This document shows, piece by piece, positions 9,668 to 17,164 of a stretch of DNA of 43,546 bases. The notes beneath the pieces were generated by a model. That model saw only the letters and a list, made by a program, of their open reading frames with translations. It ran no database searches and was not told the origin of the DNA. Source of the stretch: Bacteroidota bacterium. Its GTDB lineage: Bacteria > Bacteroidota > Ignavibacteria > Palsa-1295. Each line of letters begins with the position of its first letter. Position 1 is the stretch's first letter. A program made the position numbers and the translations under genes. Location: NCBI GenBank assembly GCA_030706385.1, contig JAUZOQ010000020.1, forward strand, positions 1-43,546, read 5' to 3'.

Positions 9668-11338
9668 CTACTTAGTCAACGTCATCGATCGTGTCTGAGT
9701 CTTTCCGTTAAAAGCGATGCGGCAATAGTACGTACCACTGGGAAGTGCCAGGCCGTCGAAGATGACCTGATTCTCTCCACGGGACCGGTAACCATTAACT
9801 AAGGTCTTCACAAGTGAGCCGCGTCCATCGAATACTTCCAACAGCACCGGGCCACCTTCCGAAAGCGCAAACTTAATTGTGGTTATGCCTGGGAAGGGAT
9901 TCGGTTGATTCTGATACAAATTAAATGCAAGGCTGCCGTTCTGGGAGACACTCATGGGCACGGGATTTCTAATGATGTTCTGCATAGTCCCTGATCCATT
10001 AACCGGGAATTTGAATCCATCGGTCGGTGACTGGAAATCCGAAACAGAAGTGAACTCGGGCTTATTCAAAATCGACTTGCGCAAATAGTCATCAATTCCG
10101 AACCATTGTGTAAGAATCGAAGCATACACCTGGCGGAAATCGAATTGCTCAACGAGGTCACCGTACACATCAAGATCTGCGGCATCCAGTTTCGGATTGT
10201 GCCCATATACCTCGCCGTTAATCTCTTTGCCGAAAAGGAACATCGGAGCTGAAGTACCATGGTCCGTTCCAAGACTTCCGTTCTGGTTCACGCGGCGGCC
10301 AAACTCAGAGTATGTCATTCCGATGACATTATCGGCGACGTTCATATTTTCAATATCCTTTTGAAATAGGGATATTGCTTCGCCAAGATATGTATGGAGC
10401 AAACCCTGACCCTGTGTGGGATCTTTCGTATACTGGCTTACGTGTGTATCGAATCCTCCGAGAGAGACGAAATACACGCGGGTCTGTAAGCCCGCTTTAA
10501 TACACCATGCCACTTTCTGCAGTTGAACGGCAAGAGGATTGGTTGTTGGATAGGTAACGGTATTTTGTGTTGCACCTGGAAGAGCAAAGACATCCTTAAA
10601 CCGCTTCCCGTATTTATCCGATTGTGTCAGAATTCCCCTGACAAATTGCAGTTCATTGCCGGCATTCGTATTGGGTGGCGTGTCATCGGCATAGTTCTGA
10701 GCGGCATTATATTTGCTCGGGTCGATCACTGCAGAGGCCATTACCGATCTGGAACCTTGAAACACCAGTGATGTCGAATAATCAATCGCAATTGCCAGCG
10801 GATCAGGAGAGCTGCCGATGTCGATCGGGTAATTTTCCGGCACTTGGGTTTCGAGATATCGTCCCATCCAACCGGTGAACACAACCAGTTCAGAATCACT
10901 CGCGGAATTCCAAATATCCGTTGCGCGGAAATGCGAGCGGTTCGGGTTCGAATAACCTACGTTTTGCAAGACGGCAAGTTTGCCATCCTTGAACATATTA
11001 TAAAAATCCGTGCCAAGTGGAGGATTCAATGCAAGATCGCCCCGCAATTGAAATGGTGTCAGCAACGCCTTTTCCGATGGGGTATAATATCCGACATCCT
11101 TCCGGTTGATATCGTACTGCGGGTCCTGAAACGGAATAACAGTGTTCAACCCGTCATTACCACCTTGTAGGTTGATCAGGACGAGAACATTGTTCGAATT
11201 GCCCTGCGCATTGAGAAGGACATCGAGAGCCGGCGAACGGCCAAAGGCTTTTCCAGAAAAGAGTCCGCCGATACTAAATGGAACAGCTGCAGCTGCAACG
11301 CCAAGCGGTAAGCTCTTGATGAAATCACGACGTTTCAT
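9668..11338 (-). CDS. DUF1501 protein with twin-arginine leader and T9SS C-terminal sorting domain
   Basis: A 556-residue secreted protein. The leader has a twin-arginine motif, KRRDFIKS at 2-9, a hydrophobic stretch and a cleavage region near AFG (31-33). The DUF1501 domain (sulfatase/alkaline-phosphatase-like fold) carries QGGNDGLN (58-65), GFDTH and the SEFGRR...GTDHGTSAPMF block in the middle. The last 85 or so residues are a T9SS type A sorting domain (NQPNPF, then LPSGTYYCRI near the end), so the mature protein should reach the cell surface. A Tat leader implies folding, possibly with a cofactor, before export. DUF1501 and DUF1800 genes are typically paired in many bacteria but the activity is unknown. 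It lies 16 bases after a DUF1800 gene and ends at a terminator. Confidence 0.92.
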   Translation of the reverse strand: MKRRDFIKSLPLGVAAAAVPFSIGGLFSGKAFGRSPALDVLLNAQGNSNNVLVLINLQGGNDGLNTVIPFQDPQYDINRKDVGYYTPSEKALLTPFQLRGDLALNPPLGTDFYNMFKDGKLAVLQNVGYSNPNRSHFRATDIWNSASDSELVVFTGWMGRYLETQVPENYPIDIGSSPDPLAIAIDYSTSLVFQGSRSVMASAVIDPSKYNAAQNYADDTPPNTNAGNELQFVRGILTQSDKYGKRFKDVFALPGATQNTVTYPTTNPLAVQLQKVAWCIKAGLQTRVYFVSLGGFDTHVSQYTKDPTQGQGLLHTYLGEAISLFQKDIENMNVADNVIGMTYSEFGRRVNQNGSLGTDHGTSAPMFLFGKEINGEVYGHNPKLDAADLDVYGDLVEQFDFRQVYASILTQWFGIDDYLRKSILNKPEFTSVSDFQSPTDGFKFPVNGSGTMQNIIRNPVPMSVSQNGSLAFNLYQNQPNPFPGITTIKFALSEGGPVLLEVFDGRGSLVKTLVNGYRSRGENQVIFDGLALPSGTYYCRIAFNGKTQTRSMTLTK

Positions 11339-11354
11339 AGTAGTTCTTCGATAG

Positions 11355-13097
11355 TTAACAAAGTTGGTAATCTGCGAGTAAAAGTATTTGGTTTGCGATC
11401 TGCCTGAGTCCGGAAAGTTTCTCGGAATCGTTTAGAGATGCCCACTCATAGGTGTTCGGTGGAAGCTGGCTCTTCACGTACTGCAAAGCAGTGGCCGAAG
11501 GCGGTTGGGCGCACAAGTAATTGGCTATTTCACGCAAAAGATCATCGAAGGTGCCGTCGTAATTAGACAATTGCTTGCCCCAACTGGTGACCATATAATC
11601 CCAAAGATCGATCGATTTGTACGAATTGCCGTAGCCATCCTGACCGGTAGCAGGCAGTGAACCCCCTATCAAAAGCGGAGTTGCGATCCTCACATTCCGG
11701 TATGGCAAGGTGACGGTACTCATCCAATTGTGATAACCAGGCCATCCCTTGACATTAGGCGGATTTAGCAGTTCCTGAGATCCGGCGAATGCGAGATCGT
11801 ACAACGTGCCGGCATACAATTCCCCATCGATCGGTGCACCAGGATTGTAAAGTGGGATGTCGAAGGCCCTTAGGACACCAATGAGATATTCGTAAGGCGA
11901 TTTGATCTGCGATCCGATATTCACTTCATCAAAGAAATGCTCGCTCTTCAGAAGAAGGCTAAGAACATCTTTCACATTCCAGTTCACTTTGAACGTATCG
12001 GCAAGTTGTTGAATGATTGCTCTCTGAGCATCGGTCGTAATCTGGTGGTAGACGAAATATTGATAGAATTTTGAGCACATGAACCATGCAATTGCATCCG
12101 CACGCAGCTCGAATATATGATCGATAAGATCCATATCCATGGGTACTCCGGCGGATTCAAGATTGTAATTGCGAAGCTGTCCGTCGTAAATCTTTTGCGG
12201 AGAGCTATCGTGACGGTCGGCATAGAGGGCTACCATCATTTGCGGATCTTCCATATGGATCCGCCAGCCTGTCAGAACGTGCGCGATCGCTTCGACGTCA
12301 TCTTGGGTATAGTTCGGATTTCCATTCTTATCGAGCGGCCCCATCGTGAACAGCTCTTGCAATTCCCGGGCGTAATTTTCGTTCGGAGCAATTCCCGCGT
12401 TCAAGATCCCATCGAGATAAAAGAGCATGGCCGGTGCCACGGTAATATCCTTGACCATTTGCTTAAAATTGCCCCAGGCATTTTGCCTCATATAGGTGAG
12501 ATGGGCATAGAGCATCTGAGGAAAGTAATCTTTTCTGGATTCAATAACAAAATGATTCATCCAGAACAGAGCCATTTTTTCACGCAGCATGACTTCAGGC
12601 TGATGCATTTGCACTGCCCAGTGTGCGCGAATTTTCATATCCGCGTGCAGATAATCAGCCTCAGCAACTTTCGTATCGGTGTACACCGCTGAAAGCGGTA
12701 CGCGAAGCCATGACGGAGGCTGCGGAGGTTCTTGATCGGCTCTTGTTGGGATCGGAGGAACTGTTGGTCGAGTAAGCAAAGAATTATTAAGAAGCGCATC
12801 AACGGTCTGGCCTGGGGTTTTCCCCGTCTGCGGATCGAGAATAGCTTTTAACTCACTTTGCGATGCTCCGAAACCCGCGCGTCGATATAAATGATTGATC
12901 GTGTGTACATCCCAGGGCTGAGCGGAAGTCGGCACCCATTCATTGAGTCCGGTCGAAGTTACAACATTCCGATCACGGTTATTCGTAGATAGAAATAACG
13001 GGGATTCTTGGTGTTGGGCAGATGCTCCGAAAGAATCGGCGGCAATAGCGGTACCGGCAGTAATGCCAATGGATTTCAAAAAGGAACGTCTATTCAT
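11355..13097 (-). CDS. DUF1800 family protein, paralogue 1 (nearest DUF1501)
   Basis: A 580-residue exported protein of unknown function. It starts MNRRSFLKSIG, a twin-arginine-type leader, followed by a hydrophobic stretch ending around ASA. Family blocks are all present: INHLYRRAGFG (about 66-76), the WMNHFVIESRK block near 180, NENYARELQELFTMG (about 240-255), the DDVEAIAHVLTGW helix, and NPPNVKGWPGYHNWMS near 440. It ends LLADYQLC. No T9SS tail is present, so unlike its DUF1501 partner it may stay periplasmic or depend on that partner. A GA-rich ribosome-binding region (AGAGGT) lies upstream of the ATG. With the DUF1501 gene 16 bases downstream it forms the classic DUF1800-DUF1501 pair. 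Confidence 0.92.
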   Translation of the reverse strand: MNRRSFLKSIGITAGTAIAADSFGASAQHQESPLFLSTNNRDRNVVTSTGLNEWVPTSAQPWDVHTINHLYRRAGFGASQSELKAILDPQTGKTPGQTVDALLNNSLLTRPTVPPIPTRADQEPPQPPSWLRVPLSAVYTDTKVAEADYLHADMKIRAHWAVQMHQPEVMLREKMALFWMNHFVIESRKDYFPQMLYAHLTYMRQNAWGNFKQMVKDITVAPAMLFYLDGILNAGIAPNENYARELQELFTMGPLDKNGNPNYTQDDVEAIAHVLTGWRIHMEDPQMMVALYADRHDSSPQKIYDGQLRNYNLESAGVPMDMDLIDHIFELRADAIAWFMCSKFYQYFVYHQITTDAQRAIIQQLADTFKVNWNVKDVLSLLLKSEHFFDEVNIGSQIKSPYEYLIGVLRAFDIPLYNPGAPIDGELYAGTLYDLAFAGSQELLNPPNVKGWPGYHNWMSTVTLPYRNVRIATPLLIGGSLPATGQDGYGNSYKSIDLWDYMVTSWGKQLSNYDGTFDDLLREIANYLCAQPPSATALQYVKSQLPPNTYEWASLNDSEKLSGLRQIANQILLLADYQLC

Positions 13098-13193
13098 AGA
13101 ACTCCATACCTCTCTTGTGAACTACATACTCCCCCAACCGGAGCGATCCAATCTCTAAAGTTTACACAAAAAAGGCAGAAATAATTCATTTGC

Positions 13194-14942
13194 TTAACAA
13201 AGTTGATAATCGGCAAGAAGCATTAGTGCAGTAGCCATCCCTAGGAGCGCCTTCACCTTTGTTGAATCATCTAGTAGATTCCATTCATAGGTTTGAGGCG
13301 GAAATTGACCCTTAATATACTTCAATGCTGTGGCAGAAGGAGTATGGGCGCATAGATATGTTCCAAGTTCGCTCAGCATATCGTCAAATGTGCCTGAGTA
13401 ATTGTCGAATTGTTTTCCCCATTTCACCAGATCGGCCTCCTGAGGAAGATTGATCGGAAGGTGCGCGTTGCCATATCCATCGGTGCCGACAGCTGGCAGC
13501 GACTTATTGCTGAAGACCAGCAGTGTTTCAATTATTCCTCTGTATGGTAAGGTCGTTGTGCTGATCCATGAATGGTAGCCTGGCCATCCCTTCACATTAG
13601 GCGGGTCAAGAAGAATTTGAGATCCTCCGACAGCGTAAAAATAAAGTGAACCCGCGCTAAGCTCATTTATCGGAATCTCAAACGTGCGAAGTAAACCGAT
13701 AAGATGATCGTATGGTGATTTTATCTCCGCTCCTATGTTGGCTTCGTCAAAAAAGTGAGCACTTTTTAGCAGAGCAGAAAGCACAGGTTTCAGCTCCCAG
13801 TTACTCGACTTGAACAAATCAGCCATCGCCCCGATAACAGCCTTCTCGGAATCTCCGGAAACGTCATGATAAACAAAATACTGATACAACTTTGAGCAGA
13901 TATACCAGGCGATCTGATCACCCCGCTGATCGAAAATATGATCGATAAGATCCATATCCATCGAAGCTCCTGAGGCAGTTAAGTTGTACTGCCGTTTCAC
14001 TCCGTCATAGATCTTCTGAAATGACGAATCATGGCGAGTGACCTCGTATTTCGACGGCAGAACATCCGGCGGAGGAGCTTGCGCATCGACAGTCCAACCT
14101 GTCAGAGCATGAGCAATCCCTTCGACATCATCCTGAGTGTAATTTGGATTGCCATTCTTATCTACGACTCCCATCGTAAACAGCTCTTGCAATTCTCGGG
14201 CATAATTCTCATTTGGCGCCGAACCTGCATTGAGAACTCCGTCGAGATAGATAAGCATCGCCGGAGAAATAGTAACATCAGATACCATCTTCTTGAAATT
14301 CCCCCATGCATTTTGCCGGAAATAGGTCAGAAGACTATACATAGACTGTGGATAGTACACTTTTTTCGCCTCAACGACGAAATGATTCATCCAGAAAAGC
14401 ACCAGCTTCTCGCGCAGCATGACTTCAGGCTGGTTCATCTGCACTGTCCAATGGCTACGAATTTTCATATTCGCATTTGCATAATCTGTCTGGATCTTTA
14501 TGGGATCGTTATAGACATATGGAGGCACGCGCAGCCATGCCGGCGGTAATGATGGGGTTTTTCCGTCATCGGCATTACCAGGGATAGGTGGTACCGTAGG
14601 CTGAAGAAGAAGAGAATCCCTCAGCAAATTATCGACAACTTGCGAAGGTGTTTGTACAACTATACCTCTGGTAATCGCATAGATTTCTCCTAAGGTCGCC
14701 CCGAATCCCGCACGACGGTAGAGATGATTGATAGTATGCACATCCCAAGGTTGGGTGGTGGATGGATTCCAAGGTGAGAGATCGGAGGATGCGATTGTTT
14801 CACGACTTCGCGATGGTTGTCTTAAGTGCTCAGAGGGGATTCCGGATGCAACATGTGTAGTGGCAAATGAGTCCGATGCTTCGGATATGGCGGCACCGGC
14901 TGCTGTGACACCGAGAGATTTCAGGAACAAACGTCTATCCAT
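13194..14942 (-). CDS. DUF1800 family protein, paralogue 2
   Basis: A 582-residue paralogue of the neighbouring DUF1800 genes, sharing the leader MDRRLFLKSLG (twin-arginine type), INHLYRRAGFGA, WMNHFVVEAKK, NENYARELQELFTMG, DDVEGIAHALTGW and DPPNVKGWPGYHSWIS, and ending LLADYQLC. The start ATG at 14942-14940 is preceded by GAGGA with a 5-base spacer, a good ribosome-binding site. There is no T9SS tail. The 96-base gap to paralogue 1 could hold a separate promoter, but no terminator is visible between them, so co-transcription with paralogue 1 and DUF1501 is likely. Function is unknown; three such genes beside a single DUF1501 gene suggest local duplication and divergence. Confidence 0.92.
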   Translation of the reverse strand: MDRRLFLKSLGVTAAGAAISEASDSFATTHVASGIPSEHLRQPSRSRETIASSDLSPWNPSTTQPWDVHTINHLYRRAGFGATLGEIYAITRGIVVQTPSQVVDNLLRDSLLLQPTVPPIPGNADDGKTPSLPPAWLRVPPYVYNDPIKIQTDYANANMKIRSHWTVQMNQPEVMLREKLVLFWMNHFVVEAKKVYYPQSMYSLLTYFRQNAWGNFKKMVSDVTISPAMLIYLDGVLNAGSAPNENYARELQELFTMGVVDKNGNPNYTQDDVEGIAHALTGWTVDAQAPPPDVLPSKYEVTRHDSSFQKIYDGVKRQYNLTASGASMDMDLIDHIFDQRGDQIAWYICSKLYQYFVYHDVSGDSEKAVIGAMADLFKSSNWELKPVLSALLKSAHFFDEANIGAEIKSPYDHLIGLLRTFEIPINELSAGSLYFYAVGGSQILLDPPNVKGWPGYHSWISTTTLPYRGIIETLLVFSNKSLPAVGTDGYGNAHLPINLPQEADLVKWGKQFDNYSGTFDDMLSELGTYLCAHTPSATALKYIKGQFPPQTYEWNLLDDSTKVKALLGMATALMLLADYQLC

Positions 14943-14977
14943 AGAGCTCCTCGAATGGGATATGAATCACACAGGTA

Positions 14978-15064
14978 TTACAACGATTCGTTAGTGGGAT
15001 GGTTTCGAATGACACCAACGATCTGGCCAAAAATACGAACATTTTGAGGTCGAACTTCATGATA
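14978..15064 (-). pseudogene. 3' remnant of a lexA-like (S24 family) gene
   Basis: Immediately after, and in a different frame from, the end of DUF1800 paralogue 3, the minus strand encodes YHEVRPQNVRIFGQIVGVIR plus nine residues, then TAA at 14980-14978. This resembles the last strands of LexA repressors, where a 'VRP..V.I.G.VVGVIR' block closes the S24 peptidase domain. Nothing else of the gene remains: the frame is closed by TAA some ten codons upstream, inside the DUF1800 coding region, and no LexA DNA-binding helix-turn-helix is visible upstream of that gene. The remnant supplies the TGA stop of the DUF1800 gene (the bases of CAT GAA read out of frame). The call rests on pattern recognition over about 25 residues, so it is moderate in confidence. 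Confidence 0.55.
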
Positions 15065-16787
15065 GCTGGTAGTCAGCCAATAGCATTATTTCATTTGCCA
15101 GTTGTCGAAGAATTCCGACTCTCTCGCTCGTTGTGATCGTCTGATCGCTCCATTCGTAACTAATGTTCGAAGCGAATTTTGATTTGACATGGGCTAAAGC
15201 TTTCGCCGATGGAGTATGAGCACAGAGATATGTGGCGATCTCGTGAACCAGATCGTCAAAAGCCCCGGCATAGTTTGTAAATGATTGCCCCCATGAGGTT
15301 ACCATTCCATCCAGCAAGAAGATCGGATAATTGTTTTGGCCATAACCATCGACGCCTTCAGCGGCAATATTCCCACCTATAAGTAAGGCCGTTTGTATAT
15401 ATGTCTCGCGGAACGGCAACGTCGTTGCACTGATCCAAGTATGGTAGCCCGGCCAACCTTTTACATTCGGAGGATCGAGCAGCTCTTGCGATCCCGCAAG
15501 GGCGTAGTTATAGAGTGATCCCGCCATGAGTTCCCCTTGCCCATCCGAAGTGTTTTCCGGGAGTAGAATTTCAAATGGCCGTAACAAACCGATGATGTGT
15601 TCATAAGGAGACTTGATCAATGCTCCGATATTTTCCTCATCAAAAAAATGCGAGCTATTGAGAAGCGCAGATAATACCGGCTTTAGCTCCCAGTTGCTTG
15701 CCCGTAACAGATCGGCCATCTCAGAAATGACAGCTTGCTCTATCGCCCCCGAAGTATCGGCATAAACGAAATATTGATATAATTTCGTGCAAATAAACCA
15801 GGCGATCTGTTCGCTTCGCTGCTCAAAAATATGATTGATGACATCTTTGTCCATGGCATCGCCGGAAGCCGTCAAATTATACTGGCGCTCAATATTGTCA
15901 TAGATTACTTGTTTGCTCTGATCATGCAAACCACTATTATAGATCGCCGGCAAAATCTTAGGCGATTGTTGGGTCGTGTCTACCGTCCAACCCGTTAGAG
16001 CATGCGCCAAGCCTTCGACGTCGGACTGAGTGTAGTTGGATTTGCCATTCTTGTCGAATGCTCCCATCGTGAAGAGCTCCTGTAATTCCCTTGCGTAATT
16101 TTCATTCGGTGCCGATCCTGCATTCAATATTCCGTCAAGATAAATTAGCATTGCGGGCGACGTTGTCACATCGGCAACCATCTTCTTGAAATTCCCCCAC
16201 GGATTCTGCCGAAAATAGGAAAGGTAGTCATAGATGCAGATGGGATATTTGACTTTTCTCGCCTCGATGACGAAATGATTCATCCAGAACACTGTCAATT
16301 TTTCCCGAAGCATTGTCTCCGGTTGACACATCTGAACTGTCCAGTGTCGCCGAAGCTCCATGGCAGCATTATTGTATGTGGTTTCCTGCCTTGCCTTTTG
16401 GTAAAGGTCAGTACCGGTATAAGGCACAACGTCCTTCCACTGGAAAGCATACCGAGGATCTGCGGGAAGATAATTTCCGGTAAGGAGTTTGTCGTCGAGA
16501 AGATCATCGATCAGTTCAGACGGAGTTTTCGCAACAGCTGCATTGATCTCCGAAAGGGTTGCACCGAAACCTGCCCTACGGTAGAGATGATTTATCGTAT
16601 GCACGTCCCATGGTTGTGAATGGGAGGGAATCCATGGAGATAGGTCGGAAGAGGCAATTGTCAGACGGCTGCCTTCGGTCTCCGAGTGAAAAAAAGATTT
16701 GGAAAATTTTTCCGCAGCAAACGCATTCGATGAAAAAATTGCCGGGACGGCAAAACTTGCCGATTTCAGAAATGAGCGTCTATCCGT
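15057..16787 (-). CDS. DUF1800 family protein, paralogue 3, with ACG at the start position
   Basis: A 576-residue paralogue (if read from ACG at 16787-16785) of the two downstream DUF1800 genes. The complete leader is present in frame: T-DRRSFLKSASFAVPAIFSSNAFA, aligning with MDRRLFLKS and MNRRSFLKS of its sisters, but the initiation ATG is ACG. An AGAGGA ribosome-binding site sits 6 bases upstream, as in the sisters. The next conventional start in frame is GTG at 16604, inside the conserved DVHTINHLYRR block, which would delete the export signal. All family blocks follow: HLYRRAGFGA, WMNHFVIEARK, NENYARELQELFTMG, DPPNVKGWPGYHTWIS. It ends LLADYQLS rather than LLADYQLC. Either ACG is used as a rare start, or this copy has recently lost its start; a sequencing error is also possible. 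Confidence 0.85.
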   Translation of the reverse strand, partial: TDRRSFLKSASFAVPAIFSSNAFAAEKFSKSFFHSETEGSRLTIASSDLSPWIPSHSQPWDVHTINHLYRRAGFGATLSEINAAVAKTPSELIDDLLDDKLLTGNYLPADPRYAFQWKDVVPYTGTDLYQKARQETTYNNAAMELRRHWTVQMCQPETMLREKLTVFWMNHFVIEARKVKYPICIYDYLSYFRQNPWGNFKKMVADVTTSPAMLIYLDGILNAGSAPNENYARELQELFTMGAFDKNGKSNYTQSDVEGLAHALTGWTVDTTQQSPKILPAIYNSGLHDQSKQVIYDNIERQYNLTASGDAMDKDVINHIFEQRSEQIAWFICTKLYQYFVYADTSGAIEQAVISEMADLLRASNWELKPVLSALLNSSHFFDEENIGALIKSPYEHIIGLLRPFEILLPENTSDGQGELMAGSLYNYALAGSQELLDPPNVKGWPGYHTWISATTLPFRETYIQTALLIGGNIAAEGVDGYGQNNYPIFLLDGMVTSWGQSFTNYAGAFDDLVHEIATYLCAHTPSAKALAHVKSKFASNISYEWSDQTITTSERVGILRQLANEIMLLADYQLS

Positions 16788-16793
16788 AAGAAT

Positions 16794-16799
16794 TCCTCT
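16794..16799 (-). promoter_or_regulatory. ribosome-binding site AGAGGA in front of the ACG codon
   Basis: AGAGGA on the minus strand lies 6 bases before ACG (16787). The sister gene at 14942 has GAGGA 5 bases before its ATG. The retained site argues that initiation originally occurred, and may still occur, at this position. Confidence 0.6.
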
Positions 16800-16808
16800 A
16801 TATGATTA

Positions 16809-17110
16809 ACTATAGACGGGCCACCGAAGAGGACAAGCGCTTCAAACCTGACGGCAAAACTCAAGATCCAGTTCTTCGCTTCTACAGTATTAGTGATTTT
16901 ACACAATTACGATTTTACAAAATAAGAAAAACACCATCAAACTCACTACTGATTGACTACTGATTTTTCAGCAGGTCAGAATCCGATTGAATTCAGAAGA
17001 AATTCAGATTTCTAGCTTAAGGTATGTAGGTATTTACTTCCTCAAAAAGATATGAGCGTTGCTCCTCGACTTGGGATTTACATAGCTAAACAGAACGATT
17101 CCAGACCAAT
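16809..17110. promoter_or_regulatory. divergent intergenic region between DUF1800 paralogue 3 and rmuC, with short direct repeats
   Basis: No credible gene is visible here on either strand. The AT-rich stretch holds two tandem copies of ACTACTGATT (16945-16954 and 16956-16965, one helical turn apart) and two copies of GATTTTACA (16895-16903 and 16911-16919, 16 bases apart). It must carry the promoters of the divergent genes; the repeats could be protein-binding sites. No exact promoter boxes are claimed. Confidence 0.4.
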
Positions 17111-17164
17111 ATGGTTAAAAATATCAGATTTTCAAGTACACTCTTTATCCCGACTAATTATTGT

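Noticed and set aside
12117-12692. Long plus-strand frame (191 codons) antisense to DUF1800 paralogue 1, similar to one at 14031-14549 antisense to paralogue 2
   Set aside because: The similarity between these two antisense frames follows from the paralogy of the sense genes. They carry no recognisable domain or start signal and the sense genes are unmistakable.
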